DNA of 64,000 nucleotides from Chiayiivirga flava (GCF_014202825.1 NZ_JACHHP010000006.1:1-64000), one strand, 5' to 3'. Shown: positions 49,522 to 58,648, numbered from the stretch's first letter. Notes: a model not told the origin generated them from the letters alone. Program-made: numbers and translations.

Positions 49522-50870
49522 GCGATGCTTTCGATCTGATCGTGCTCGGCGGCGGCTCGGGCGGCATCGCCGGTGCGATCCGCGCCGCGCGCCACGGCGC
49601 CCGTGTCGCGATGCTCGAGCCGGGCAATCTGGGCGGCACCTGCGTGCACGTGGGCTGCGTGCCGAAGAAGATCATGTGGCTGGCGGCGGACATCGCGCAG
49701 ACGCTGGCCTATGCGCGCACGTACGGATTCGCCGTGCCGGACGCGGTGCCGCTCGACTGGTCGGCGCTCGTCGCGCGGCGGCAGGGCTACATCGACAACG
49801 CACGCAATGCGTACCTGCGCCGCTGCCACGAGCTCGGCATCGAACTGGTGCCCGAGTACGGGCGCTTCGACGGGCCCGGACGCATCGTTGCCGGCACGCG
49901 CACGCTCACGGCGCCGCACGTGCTCATCGCCACCGGCGGGCACAGCGTGCTGCCCGCGCTGCCGGGGGCGGCGCTGGGCATCGATTCGAACGGATTCTTC
50001 GCGTTGCGCGCCGCGCCGCGCCGCGTGGCGATCGTCGGCGGCGGCTACATCGGCGTCGAACTTGCCGGCGTGCTGCGCGGGCTGGGCAGCACGGTCGACC
50101 TGTTCGTGCGCGGCCAGCGCGCGCTGCCGTCGTTCGATGCCGAGCTCGGCACGCACCTGGCGGACTCGATGCGGGCCCAGGGCATCGGCCTGCACGTGGC
50201 GAGCGAGGTGCGTGCCGTCGAGCGCGACGGCGATGGCGTGCGTCTGCAGTTTTCCGACGACCGCGCCGCGCACCGCGCCGACGTGCTGCTGTGGGCCATC
50301 GGCCGCGCGCCGTCCGCCGGCGCGCTCGGACTCGATCGCGTCGGCGTGCGACGCAGCGACTCCGGCCACATCGTCGTCGACGCCCTGCAGGCCACGAACG
50401 TGCCCGGCATCCACGCGGTCGGCGACGTCACCACGCAGCCTGCGCTGACACCCGCCGCCACGGCCACGGCGCGCGGACTCGCGGATCGATTGTTCGGCAC
50501 CGCACCCGGTTTCGTGCTCGATCCGGACCAGGTGCCGACCGTGGTGTTCTCTCATCCGCCGACGGCGAGCGTGGGCCTGTCGGAAGACGATGCCTGCGCG
50601 CGCTTCGGCCGCGGCGCCGTGCACGCGCATCGCCGCAGTTTCCGTCCGATGCGCGGCGCCATCGGCGGCGACGAGGCGCGCACGTTCCTCAAGCTCGTGT
50701 GCGTCGGCGACGACGAGCGCGTGCTCGGCGTGCACATGCACGGCGCGCAAGTGGACGAAATGCTGCAGGGCTTCGCGGTGGCGCTGCGCGCCGGTGCGCG
50801 CAAGGCCGATTTCGACGCCACGCTTGCGATCCATCCCACCGCCGCGGAAGAATTGGTGCTGATGCACTGA
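49518..50870 (+). CDS. Glutathione-disulfide reductase-like flavoprotein
   Basis: 450 residues of the class I pyridine nucleotide-disulfide oxidoreductases. FAD motif LIVLGGGSGGIAGAIRAA, redox pair C42-C47 in GGTCVHVGCVPKK (the glutathione reductase form), a second nucleotide motif VAIVGGGYIGVELAGVL, and the dimer-interface H439/E444 in HPTAAEE. The second-site arginine pattern for NADPH is not clean (FVRGQRALPSFD), so glutathione reductase is likely but not certain. Translationally coupled to the dadA-like gene, an uncommon partner. Confidence 0.85.
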   Translation: MSDAFDLIVLGGGSGGIAGAIRAARHGARVAMLEPGNLGGTCVHVGCVPKKIMWLAADIAQTLAYARTYGFAVPDAVPLDWSALVARRQGYIDNARNAYLRRCHELGIELVPEYGRFDGPGRIVAGTRTLTAPHVLIATGGHSVLPALPGAALGIDSNGFFALRAAPRRVAIVGGGYIGVELAGVLRGLGSTVDLFVRGQRALPSFDAELGTHLADSMRAQGIGLHVASEVRAVERDGDGVRLQFSDDRAAHRADVLLWAIGRAPSAGALGLDRVGVRRSDSGHIVVDALQATNVPGIHAVGDVTTQPALTPAATATARGLADRLFGTAPGFVLDPDQVPTVVFSHPPTASVGLSEDDACARFGRGAVHAHRRSFRPMRGAIGGDEARTFLKLVCVGDDERVLGVHMHGAQVDEMLQGFAVALRAGARKADFDATLAIHPTAAEELVLMH

Positions 50871-50893
50871 GCCGTGCGCGTTACGATGGCGGC

Positions 50894-51670
50894 ATGGACA
50901 TCTACGACCTGCACCGCGGCACCGCGCCGCTGCTGATCAGCCTGCCGCACGACGGCAGCAGGCTCCCGGACGCGCTGCTGCCGCGCCTTGTCGACAGTGC
51001 GCGGCGCGCGCCCGATACCGACTGGCACGTGTCGCGGCTCTACGACGTCGCCCGCGCGCTCGGCGCGTCGATCCTGCGGCCGCTGCATTCGCGCTACGTG
51101 GTCGACCTCAACCGCCCGCCCGACGACGTGTCGCTGTATCCGGGCCAGAACACCACCGGCCTGTGCCCGATCGTGCAGTTCAGCGGCGAGGCGATCTATC
51201 GCGACGGACAACTGCCGTCGGCGGACGAAATCGCGCAACGCGTCGATGCTTACTGGCGCCCGTATCACGTGGCGCTCGCCGACGAGATCGATCGTCTGCA
51301 CGCGACGCATGGCCGCGTGCTGCTGTGGGAAGGACACTCGATCCGCAGTGTGGTGCCGTTCCTGTTCGAGGGCCGCCTGCCGGACCTCAACCTCGGCACC
51401 GCGGGCGGCGCAAGTTGCCTGCCGGACACGCAGGCCCGGCTCGAAGCGGTGATGGCGTCGTATCCGCAGTACACGCATGTCAGCAACGGACGCTTCAAGG
51501 GCGGCTACATCACGCGCCACTACGCGTCGCCGGCGCGTGGCGTCGAAGCCGTGCAGCTGGAGCTGGCGCAGTGCAACTACATGGACGAGGACAGCTTCGA
51601 GTACGTGCCGGAGCGCGCCGAGCGCCTGCAGGTGGTGTTGCGGGAGATGCTGGAGGAGGGTTTGCGGTAG
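50894..51670 (+). CDS. N-formylglutamate amidohydrolase (HutG family)
   Basis: 258-residue zinc hydrolase of the FGase family, which in histidine utilisation releases formate from N-formyl-L-glutamate. PLLISLPHDGSRLPDALLPRL, APDTDWHVSRLYDVARALGASILRPLHSRYVVDLNRP, LLWEGHSIRSVVPFLFEGRLPDLNLGTAGGASC and FKGGYITRHYASPARGVEAVQLELAQCNYM are family signatures; the H/D/E metal residues lie in DTDWH, DLNR and EGHS. No hutH, U or I gene is near. It follows the gor-like gene by 23 bases and is probably co-transcribed. Confidence 0.93.
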   Translation: MDIYDLHRGTAPLLISLPHDGSRLPDALLPRLVDSARRAPDTDWHVSRLYDVARALGASILRPLHSRYVVDLNRPPDDVSLYPGQNTTGLCPIVQFSGEAIYRDGQLPSADEIAQRVDAYWRPYHVALADEIDRLHATHGRVLLWEGHSIRSVVPFLFEGRLPDLNLGTAGGASCLPDTQARLEAVMASYPQYTHVSNGRFKGGYITRHYASPARGVEAVQLELAQCNYMDEDSFEYVPERAERLQVVLREMLEEGLR

Positions 51671-51695
51671 GGTGCGCGGAGGTGTCCTTCGAGCA

Positions 51696-51850
51696 CCCCC
51701 TTCCGCCTGCCGGCACCTTCCCCCGCTGCGCGGGAGAAGGGATGCTCCGATCAGCGCCGCGAGGGAGCCGGGCGCGCTGCCCTTGCCCTATATGCAACGA
51801 AGAACCCTTCTCCCGCGCAGCGGGGGAAGGTGCCGGCAGGCGGAAGGGGG
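51696..51850. repeat. REP-like composite element downstream of hutG-like gene
   Basis: CCCCCTTCCGCCTGCCGGCA with CCTTCCCCCGCTGCGCGGGAGAAGG, a 70-base unrelated spacer, then CCTTCTCCCGCGCAGCGGGGGAAGG with TGCCGGCAGGCGGAAGGGGG. Each half is a hairpin, and the whole is one inverted repeat of about 45-bp arms between converging genes. Confidence 0.82.
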
Positions 51851-51915
51851 CCGAATCGGCGACCGTGCCCAACAACATCGCAACCGGCGCTGTTCCTGCA
51901 CCGTGCCCCCGCCGA

Positions 51916-53823
51916 TCAGATCTCCAGCGTCGCCAGATCGCCCTTCGTCTCCAGCCACGTCTTGCGATCCCCGGCGCGCTTCTTCGACAGCAGCATGTCG
52001 ATCAGCATCGACGTCGTCACCCCGTCTTCCACCGTGAGTTGCACCAGTCGGCGCGTGTCCGGATGCACGGTGGATTCGCGCAGCTGCGCCGGATTCATTT
52101 CGCCCAGGCCCTTGAAGCGGGTCACGTTGACCGCGCCCTTGATCTTCTCGCGTTCGATGCGGTCGAGCAGGATGCGTTTTTCCTCCTCGTCCAGCGCGTA
52201 GAACACCTGCTTGCCGACGTCGACGCGGAACAGCGGCGGCATCGCGACGAACACGTGGCCCGCATCCACCAGTGCCGGGAAATGTTTCAGGAACAGCGCC
52301 GACAGCAGCGTGGCGATGTGCAGTCCGTCCGAATCGGCGTCGGCGAGGATGATCACCTTGCCGTAGCGCAGGCCGTCGATGTTGCGCGTGCCCGGATCGC
52401 AGCCGATCGCCACGGCCAGGTCATGCACTTCCTGCGACGCCAGCACGCCCGAGCTTTCCACTTCCCACGTGTTGAGGATCTTGCCGCGCAGCGGCAGGAT
52501 GGCCTGGAACTCCTTGTCGCGCGCCTGCTTGGCGCTGCCGCCGGCGGAGTCGCCTTCGACCAGGAACAGCTCGGTGCGCGACAGGTCCTGCGACGAGCAG
52601 TCCGCGAGTTTGCCGGGCAAGGCCGGACCCTGCGTGATCTTCTTGCGCACGATCTGCTTTTCGGTCTTCAGGCGCGCCGAGGCGCGCTCGATCGCCAGCA
52701 TCGCGATCTTTTCGCCCAGCTCCACGTGCGTGTTGAGCCACAGCGAGAACGCGTCGTGCACGGTGTTCTCGATGAAGGCGGCCGCCTGGCGCGACGAGAG
52801 TCGCTCCTTGGTCTGGCCGGAGAACTGCGGGTCGGTGAGCTTGGCGCTCAGCACGAAGCTCAGGCGATCCCACACGTCTTCCGGCGCCAGCTTCACGCCG
52901 CGCGGCAGCAGGTTGCGGAACTCGCAGAATTCGCGCAGCGAACTCGTCAGGCCCGAGCGCAGGCCATTGACGTGGGTGCCGCCCTGCGCGGTGGGAATGA
53001 GGTTGACGTAGCTTTCCTGCACCAGCTCGATGCCGGGATTCGCATCGCTCGTCGGCAGCCAGCACAGCGCCCAGTCGGCCGCTTCGCCTTCCTTCGCGAA
53101 CTTGCCCAGGAACAGATCCGGCGGCAGGTAGTCGCGGTCGGCCAGCATGGTGCGCAGGTAGTCGCGCAGGCCGTCTTCGTAGTACCACTCCATGCGTTCG
53201 GCCGTGGCCTCGTCGTAGAGCGATACCTTGAGTCCGGGACACAGCACGGCCTTGGCGCGGAGGATGTGCTTCAACGCGCGCACGCTGAATTTCGGCGTGT
53301 CGAAGTACTTCGGGTCGGGCCAGAAGCGCACCCGCGTGCCGGTGTTGCGCTTGCCCACCGTGCCGACGGTGCGCAGCGTCTGCTCGGTGAAGCCGTCGCG
53401 GAACGCCATGTGGTATTCGTTGCCGTCGCGGCGGATGTAGACGTCGGTCTTCGTCGACAGCGCGTTGACCACCGACACGCCGACGCCGTGCAGGCCGCCG
53501 GAGAAGGTGTAGTTCTTGTTGTTGAACTTGCCGCCGGCGTGCAGGCGCGTGAGGATCAGTTCGACGCCCGGCACCTTCTCGTCCGGATGGATGTCCACCG
53601 GCATGCCGCGGCCGTCGTCGGTGACCTCGCAGCTGCCGTCGGCCCACAGCGTGACCTCGATGCTTTTCGCGTGCCCGGCCAGCGCCTCGTCGACGGAGTT
53701 GTCCACGACTTCCTGCGCCAGGTGATTGGGACGCGCGGTGTCGGTGTACATGCCCGGCCGGCGCTTGACCGGTTCAAGGCCGGAGAGGACTTCGATGTCG
53801 GCGGCGTTGTAGCGCGAATTCAT
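51916..53823 (-). CDS. parE: DNA topoisomerase IV subunit B
   Basis: ATPase subunit of topoisomerase IV, which decatenates daughter chromosomes with ParC. It has 635 residues. The GHKL ATPase part shows EVVDNSVDEALAGH, VTDDGRGMPVDIH and GGLHGVGVSVVNALS; the TOPRIM part shows ELFLVEGDSAGGSAKQARD, ILADADSDG and GLGEMNPAQL (about 585). Length and QTK-type region agree with ParE rather than GyrB. The ATG at 53823 is the canonical MNSRYNAADIEVLSGLEPV. parC is not in the window. Confidence 0.95.
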   Translation of the reverse strand: MNSRYNAADIEVLSGLEPVKRRPGMYTDTARPNHLAQEVVDNSVDEALAGHAKSIEVTLWADGSCEVTDDGRGMPVDIHPDEKVPGVELILTRLHAGGKFNNKNYTFSGGLHGVGVSVVNALSTKTDVYIRRDGNEYHMAFRDGFTEQTLRTVGTVGKRNTGTRVRFWPDPKYFDTPKFSVRALKHILRAKAVLCPGLKVSLYDEATAERMEWYYEDGLRDYLRTMLADRDYLPPDLFLGKFAKEGEAADWALCWLPTSDANPGIELVQESYVNLIPTAQGGTHVNGLRSGLTSSLREFCEFRNLLPRGVKLAPEDVWDRLSFVLSAKLTDPQFSGQTKERLSSRQAAAFIENTVHDAFSLWLNTHVELGEKIAMLAIERASARLKTEKQIVRKKITQGPALPGKLADCSSQDLSRTELFLVEGDSAGGSAKQARDKEFQAILPLRGKILNTWEVESSGVLASQEVHDLAVAIGCDPGTRNIDGLRYGKVIILADADSDGLHIATLLSALFLKHFPALVDAGHVFVAMPPLFRVDVGKQVFYALDEEEKRILLDRIEREKIKGAVNVTRFKGLGEMNPAQLRESTVHPDTRRLVQLTVEDGVTTSMLIDMLLSKKRAGDRKTWLETKGDLATLEI

Positions 53824-53991
53824 GCGTTCACGGAGCGGGGAGCCAGCCGGGCATGCTCCCGGGTCGGCGCGGAAAATTCAACTGCGGGCAGCGTCCTCGT
53901 CACGGTCGGCGGGCACGCATGTCGGGAAACGGCGCCGTGCCGCGTTTATGCTCTTGCCGGGCAGCGGGCCCGGAGGTGCGGAGCGGGTTCG

Positions 53992-55113
53992 ATGAGCGGA
54001 AAACTCGACGTGACGGCCGCGCGCGAGGCCGGCGGCTGCGTGCTGCAGGTGTGGGTGCGCGATCCGGACCTGCACGGCAAACCCGCGCGCGTGGTGGTGA
54101 AGCAGCGCGCGCACGTCAAGCGCGGCAGCCCGGTGCACCACGAGATCACGCTGGCCGACCGGTCGCTGCTGCTGGCGCCGGGGCAGAACCGCGTGGCGCT
54201 CGGCATCGATCTGGACGATGAGTTCGTCTACGTCGGCGACAAGCTCGACCTGCAGCTCACGGCCACGCTGACCGTGGACGACGGCGTGCTGTTCGACACC
54301 AAGGTCGACATCGACCTTTCGACACTGTGCCGCCTGCCACCGCGGACCGCGCGCAACGAGGCGGCCAAGTCGGTGCATTCGCCGCCGGACCGCTTCAACT
54401 TCATCGCGAACCTGCGCGCGATTCCGGCCGGGGCGCGTGCCAAGGTGCTGTGGTTGCTGATCGTCGGCGTGCCGATCGTCGTCGGAAACCTGCTGCTCGG
54501 CACGCGCGACCAGTTCGTGCCCGAGTCGCGCACGTGGTTCTACGACCATTCCGACAGCGACGGTGGATCCGAAAGCCCGCTGATGAAGGCGCTGGTCGGC
54601 AGCGGCGCGCTCGGCGCCGGCCTCTGGGCGCTGATCCTCGCGCAGCTGCGACGCTACATGACCTTCGACGCACGCTGTCCACCGGGGCCGGTCCGACGCG
54701 ACACGCGCTGGCAAGCGGCCGGCATGATCGGTGGCAGCGCGCGCGTGCCGCTGCAGCAGGCGACGTTGCGCGTGGTGGCCTACAACCGCGAACACGGCCA
54801 GTACACCAAGCGCGAGAAACGCGGCAAGAGCAGCCGGACGGTGACCAAGAGTTTCGTCAACAACGCCTGCGGGGTGGTGCTGTACGAACGCCTGCTGCCG
54901 TTCGTGCCGGCGCAGGTGGATCTGGCCGGCTATCTCGACGGCGAGGTGGAACTGCAGAGGGTGTTCGATGCGCTGTATCCGCCGCGGATGCTCGGCGCAA
55001 ATCATGGCTTGTCGCTGCAGTTCGAGGTGCAGTTGCTGCATCCGGAGTACGTGGACCAAGAGGTGATCCTGGCGGCGGTGGAGGTCGATGCGGAGGAGTT
55101 CTATCGGCGGTGA
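53992..55113 (+). CDS. Conserved-looking hypothetical membrane protein, two central helices
   Basis: 373 residues, not recognised. The N-terminal 135 or so residues are soluble and beta-rich (REAGGCVLQVWVRDPDLHGKPARVVVKQRAHVKRG ... NRVALGIDLDDEFVYVGDKLDLQLTATLTV). They are followed by VLWLLIVGVPIVVGNLLLG (about 155) and SGALGAGLWALILAQL (about 205) as likely membrane helices, with a short acidic loop DHSDSDGGSE between. The C-terminal cytosolic-looking part is basic (KREKRGKSSRTVTK) and ends VDAEEFYRR. It is divergent from parE with a REP array downstream. No domain assigned. Confidence 0.75.
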   Translation: MSGKLDVTAAREAGGCVLQVWVRDPDLHGKPARVVVKQRAHVKRGSPVHHEITLADRSLLLAPGQNRVALGIDLDDEFVYVGDKLDLQLTATLTVDDGVLFDTKVDIDLSTLCRLPPRTARNEAAKSVHSPPDRFNFIANLRAIPAGARAKVLWLLIVGVPIVVGNLLLGTRDQFVPESRTWFYDHSDSDGGSESPLMKALVGSGALGAGLWALILAQLRRYMTFDARCPPGPVRRDTRWQAAGMIGGSARVPLQQATLRVVAYNREHGQYTKREKRGKSSRTVTKSFVNNACGVVLYERLLPFVPAQVDLAGYLDGEVELQRVFDALYPPRMLGANHGLSLQFEVQLLHPEYVDQEVILAAVEVDAEEFYRR

Positions 55114-55182
55114 TCTGGGGGTTCGTGGTAATGCCGCGTCCCGGCGGCGGTGCTGATGCGGAGGTGGTGGTATCGCCGAATG

Positions 55183-55340
55183 CCCCCTTCCGCCTGCCGG
55201 CACCTTCCCCCGCAAGCGGGAGAAGGGAGGTTTCGATGGACGTGGCAGACAGCGTCCAAGGTGCTGCCATGGCGATGCGTGACAACGGAGAAATCCTTCT
55301 CCCGCGTAGCGGGGGAAGGTGCCGGCAGGCGGAAGGGGGG
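55183..55340. repeat. REP-like composite element
   Basis: CCCCCTTCCGCCTGCCGGCA with CCTTCCCCCGCAAGCGGGAGAAGG, a spacer of about 65 bases, and CCTTCTCCCGCGTAGCGGGGGAAGG with TGCCGGCAGGCGGAAGGGGGG. It has the same design as the element at 51696-51850 but a different spacer. No gene in 55114-55442. Confidence 0.82.
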
Positions 55341-55363
55341 AAGGACCGCCGCAATCCACCACC

Positions 55364-55400
55364 AAAACGAAAAGAGGCGGCGCCATCCGCGCCGCCTCCC
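55364..55400 (-). terminator. Terminator for the PepSY gene (minus strand)
   Basis: Stem GAGGCGGCGC/GCGCCGCCTC around CATCC, with an A-rich run (AAAACGAAAA) on the left read as a T-rich tail on the minus strand, about 43 bases beyond the PepSY stop. Confidence 0.8.
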
Positions 55401-55442
55401 ATGTCATCGAAGCCGGACGGCATGCCGTCCGCATTCGCCCGA

Positions 55443-55877
55443 TCAGTCGTCGTGTTCGATGTCGCTGTGCAGGATGCGGCCGTCGATGCCGCTGATGCGC
55501 AGCTCCACGCGCTGCCCCTGCGCGTCGCGCGCTTCGGCTTCCCACAGGGCGCCGTCGCGGTCCAGGTCCGAGACCTCGGTGTAGCCGGCAGCGGCCAACG
55601 CGTCGGTCACGCCGCGCACGTCGAGCACGGTGCGGCCGTCGCGGGCGTCGAACACTTCGCCGGTCGCGGGATCGACCGCGATGTCGCCCCAGCGACCGTC
55701 GGCGCGGCGCACGTCGGCCTCCCACAGGCCGCTGTCGAATTCGACGTCGCGGATTTCGGCGTAACCGGCCGCACGCAGCTTGGCCTCGACATCGGCGGCG
55801 CCACCGATCTGCTGCGCGAACGCAGTGGCGGCAACGAGGGCAAGCGGGGCGAGGGCGAAGGGAAGATACTTGTTCAT
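55443..55877 (-). CDS. Periplasmic protein with two PepSY domains
   Basis: 144 residues. The signal peptide MNKYLPFALAPLALVAATAFAQ is followed by two PepSY-type units (about 28-80: VEAKLRAAGYAEIRDVEFDSGLWEADVR; and 85-140: VTDALAAAGYTEVSDLDRDGALWEAEAR). ATG 55877 (AAGGAG upstream) is preferred; the longer frame precedes the signal. PepSY proteins near PhoPQ-like two-component systems are common and are thought to sense or inhibit in the periplasm. It is divergent from the second PepSY gene with 129 bases between starts. Confidence 0.88.
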   Translation of the reverse strand: MNKYLPFALAPLALVAATAFAQQIGGAADVEAKLRAAGYAEIRDVEFDSGLWEADVRRADGRWGDIAVDPATGEVFDARDGRTVLDVRGVTDALAAAGYTEVSDLDRDGALWEAEARDAQGQRVELRISGIDGRILHSDIEHDD

Positions 55878-56006
55878 GGCAGGTCTCCTTGGGTCGATGG
55901 ATCGATTGGGTCCGTGTCGGACGCTGCGCAGTTTCCCGATTTGTCCTAACTTGCCGGTGAGCGAATCGTTCACGACGGGTTTAGTCCGCCGCGCCACCCT
56001 GTCCGT

Positions 56007-56342
56007 ATGTACCCCCATCGTTTCCGCCTCGCCGTGCTCTGCGCGCTCTGCCTGCCGCCGACGCTGCCGGCGCAGCCTGCCGAGCGCGACGACACCGTGC
56101 GTACCGAGCGTGATCACGAGCGCGCGCGTCAGGCCCGCGCGAGCGGTGCATACATGCCGTTGCAGTCGATCCTCGACGATGCGCAGCGGCGCGAGCCGGG
56201 CCGCGTCGTCGACGTGGAGCTCGACGAGGACGACGACGAATACGAGATCGAGATCCTGCGTGCCGACGGCGCCGTGGTGGAACTCGACTACGATGCGCGC
56301 ACCGGCGACCTGCGCGACCGCGAGATCGAGGACGACGACTGA
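56007..56342 (+). CDS. Periplasmic PepSY-like protein, strongly acidic
   Basis: 111 residues. Signal MYPHRFRLAVLCALCLPPTLPA, then a PepSY-like domain: YMPLQSILDDAQRREPGRVVDVELDEDDDEYEIEILRADGAVVELDYDARTGDLRDREIEDDD. The acidic runs EDDDEYEIEI and EIEDDD could bind metal cations. The stop overlaps the regulator ATG (TGATG/ATGA), placing it as the first gene of a PepSY-regulator-kinase operon, so a sensory role with the kinase is likely. Confidence 0.87.
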   Translation: MYPHRFRLAVLCALCLPPTLPAQPAERDDTVRTERDHERARQARASGAYMPLQSILDDAQRREPGRVVDVELDEDDDEYEIEILRADGAVVELDYDARTGDLRDREIEDDD

Positions 56343-57004
56343 TGCGCGTGCTGCTGGCCGAAGACGACGCCGCGTTGTCCGAACTGATCGCCAACGCGCT
56401 CGTGGACGCGGGGTTTGCCGTGGACCGCAGCGCCGACGGCGTCGAGGCCGAATACCTCGGGCAGACCGAAACCTACGATCTGGCCGTGCTCGATCTGGGC
56501 CTGCCCGGCATGGACGGCCTGAGCGTGCTCGGACGCTGGCGCGACAACGGCCAGCGCTTTCCGGTGCTGGTGCTCACCGCGCGCTCGCGCTGGCACGACA
56601 AACTCGCCGGCTTCAACGCCGGTGCCGACGACTACCTCACCAAGCCGTTTCTCGTCGAAGAACTCATCGTGCGCGTGCGCGCGCTGATCCGCCGCAGCGC
56701 CGGCCACGCAACCCCGGTGCTGCGTTGCGGCCCGCTCGAGTTCGACGTCAACGCGATGCGTTTCTCGGTCGACGGCGCGCCGCTCAACCTCACCACGCAG
56801 GAGCAGCGCATCCTGAGCTATTTCATGCACCACCAGGACAGGCCGATCAGCCGCGCCCAGCTCGGCGAGCACGTGTACGAAGGCGGCTTCGACCCGGATT
56901 CGAACGTGCTCGACGTGCTCATCGGCCGCATCCGCCGCAAGCTCGGCGTGGCCTTGATCCACACCGTGCGCGGACAGGGCTTCCGCCTCTCGGACCAGGC
57001 GTGA
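56342..57004 (+). CDS. OmpR/PhoP-family response regulator
   Basis: 220 residues. The receiver domain has the acidic pair near D8-D9, phospho-acceptor D51 (LDLGLPGMDG), T79 and K101 (LTKPF). The winged-helix output domain is about 125-218 (LNLTTQEQRILSYFMHHQDRPISRAQLGEHVYEGG ... VLIGRIRRKLG ... IHTVRGQGFRL). This is close to the PhoP/QseB branch. It is coupled to the PepSY gene upstream and the kinase downstream (GTGA). Targets are not visible; the divergent PepSY promoter is a plausible one. Confidence 0.94.
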   Translation: MRVLLAEDDAALSELIANALVDAGFAVDRSADGVEAEYLGQTETYDLAVLDLGLPGMDGLSVLGRWRDNGQRFPVLVLTARSRWHDKLAGFNAGADDYLTKPFLVEELIVRVRALIRRSAGHATPVLRCGPLEFDVNAMRFSVDGAPLNLTTQEQRILSYFMHHQDRPISRAQLGEHVYEGGFDPDSNVLDVLIGRIRRKLGVALIHTVRGQGFRLSDQA

Positions 57005-58323
57005 CGACGTCCGGCTCGCTGCGCGCGCGGCTGCTGCTGGCGGGCGTGGTCGGCGTGCTGTTGGCGGCGCTGGCGTCTGCCGTGCTGCTGGGTGCGGCGT
57101 TCGAGCGCTCGGCGCAGCGCGCGTTCGACCGCACGCTCGACGAGGAGCTCGACACCCTGATCGGCCTCGCCGAGGTGGCGCCCGACGGACGCGTGGTGCT
57201 GCGGCGCGAGCCCAGCGGTGAACGCTACGACCGCGTCTTTTCGGGTTGGTACTGGACCGTGGGCGAGGGCGCGTCGCGGCGCCATTCGCGCTCGTTCTGG
57301 GACAGCGCGGAGCTTGCGGTCGAGGCGGCGCCGGCCGACGGCGGACGCCTGTACGACACCGTCGACGGCCCGCGCGACCAGCGCCTGCGCGTGGTGGAGC
57401 AGCGCGTGCGTTTCGATGGCGCGCTGCAGCCGCAGGTGTTCGCCGTGGCCGGCGACCTCGCACCGGTGGCGCGCGAGGTGCGCGAGTTCCGGCTGCTGGC
57501 CGCGCTCGCGGTGGCGCTGATCGCCACCATTCTGCTGATCGCGATCGGCCTGCAGGTGCAGTTCGGGCTGCGGCCGTTCCGGCGCCTCGCGCACACGCTG
57601 GCACGCATCCGCAACGGCGAGGAGCTGCGGTTTGCCGACGCGCCGCTGCCGCACGAACTGGCGCCGCTCGGCGCGCAGATCGACACCCTGCTCGACGACC
57701 ACGCCCGCCGCGTGCAGCGCGCGCGCAACGCGGCGCAGGATCTTGCGCATGCACTCAAGACGCCGCTCGCCGTGCTGGCGGCCGAAAGCGAGCGCGCCGG
57801 GCCGGAGCTGCCGCGCCGGGTGACGGAAGAGGTGTCGCGCATGCGGGCGGCGGTGGAACGGCATCTTGCCGGCAACCTTGGCGCGGACAGTCGCAAGCGC
57901 ACGCCGGTGGCGGAGGTGTCGGACGCGTTGCTTGCGTTGATGCGGCGCGTGCATGCGGCGCGTGGTCTCACGTTGATCGCGGATGTGGCGGCGGATGCGG
58001 TGTTCGCCGGGAGTGCGGACGATCTGGAGGAAATGCTCGGCAATCTGCTGGACAACGCCTGCAAGTGGGCGCGATCGGAGGTGACGCTGGCGGCGTCGCT
58101 GCGCGACGACGGCCTGTGCATCGAAGTGCGAGACGACGGTCCGGGACTGGATGCGGATGCCGCGACGCACGCGCTGCAGCGCGGCGTGCGTCTGGATCAG
58201 CGCGCGCCCGGCAGCGGGTTGGGACTGGACATCGTGTCGGGAATCGCGGCGAGTTACGGGGGCACGCTGACGCTGGATCGTGCGCCCTCGGGTGGGGTGT
58301 GCGCGCGGCTGGTGTTCGTGTAG
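57001..58323 (+). CDS. Sensor histidine kinase, PhoQ-like
   Basis: 440 residues. Helix 1 at about 10-32, periplasmic part 33-165, helix 2 at 166-190, then HAMP and the dimerization/phospho-acceptor helix with H250 in QDLAHALKTPLAVLAAESE. The ATPase domain has NLLDNACKWAR, DDGPGLD and SGLGLDIVSGIA (N, G1, G2). GTG 57001 overlaps the regulator stop. It completes the PepSY-regulator-kinase operon. The periplasmic part has FWDSAELAVEAAPADGGRLYD but no recognised ligand fold. Confidence 0.92.
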   Translation: MTTSGSLRARLLLAGVVGVLLAALASAVLLGAAFERSAQRAFDRTLDEELDTLIGLAEVAPDGRVVLRREPSGERYDRVFSGWYWTVGEGASRRHSRSFWDSAELAVEAAPADGGRLYDTVDGPRDQRLRVVEQRVRFDGALQPQVFAVAGDLAPVAREVREFRLLAALAVALIATILLIAIGLQVQFGLRPFRRLAHTLARIRNGEELRFADAPLPHELAPLGAQIDTLLDDHARRVQRARNAAQDLAHALKTPLAVLAAESERAGPELPRRVTEEVSRMRAAVERHLAGNLGADSRKRTPVAEVSDALLALMRRVHAARGLTLIADVAADAVFAGSADDLEEMLGNLLDNACKWARSEVTLAASLRDDGLCIEVRDDGPGLDADAATHALQRGVRLDQRAPGSGLGLDIVSGIAASYGGTLTLDRAPSGGVCARLVFV

Positions 58324-58331
58324 CGGGCGTG

Positions 58332-58550
58332 CCCCCATCCGGCTGCCTCCTCCTTCCCCGCTGCGCGGGAGAAGGAAGCTTCGATGGGGCTTTCGGTGAA
58401 CACTGACGCCACGTTTCGCGCCGCAACCGGCGTTCGGCAGCAGGCGTCCAGCACGCAGCGGTGCCGAAGACCTTCAGATCCTCGACCCGTCCAACGAAGT
58501 TCTCCTCTCCCGCGCAGCGGGGGAGGATGCCGGCAGGCAGGTGGGGGCCA
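58332..58550. repeat. REP-like composite element
   Basis: CCCCCATCCGGCTGCC with a variant hairpin CCTTCCCCGCTGCGCGGGAGAAGG, a longer spacer of about 130 bases, then CCTCTCCCGCGCAGCGGGGGAGG with ATGCCGGCAGGCAGGTGGGGG. The tail subtype (GGAGGATGCCGGCAGGCAGG) is the one used in the 14.8-15.3 kb array. No gene in 58324-58648. Confidence 0.78.
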
Positions 58551-58648
58551 ACCCTGCCGAACCATCCACGCATGCACCTTGCACCCCCCCGCCCACGCCC
58601 CCACATCCAGGCGATCCCGCCACTGCATGCGCCCGCAAGGAGTCGCCC

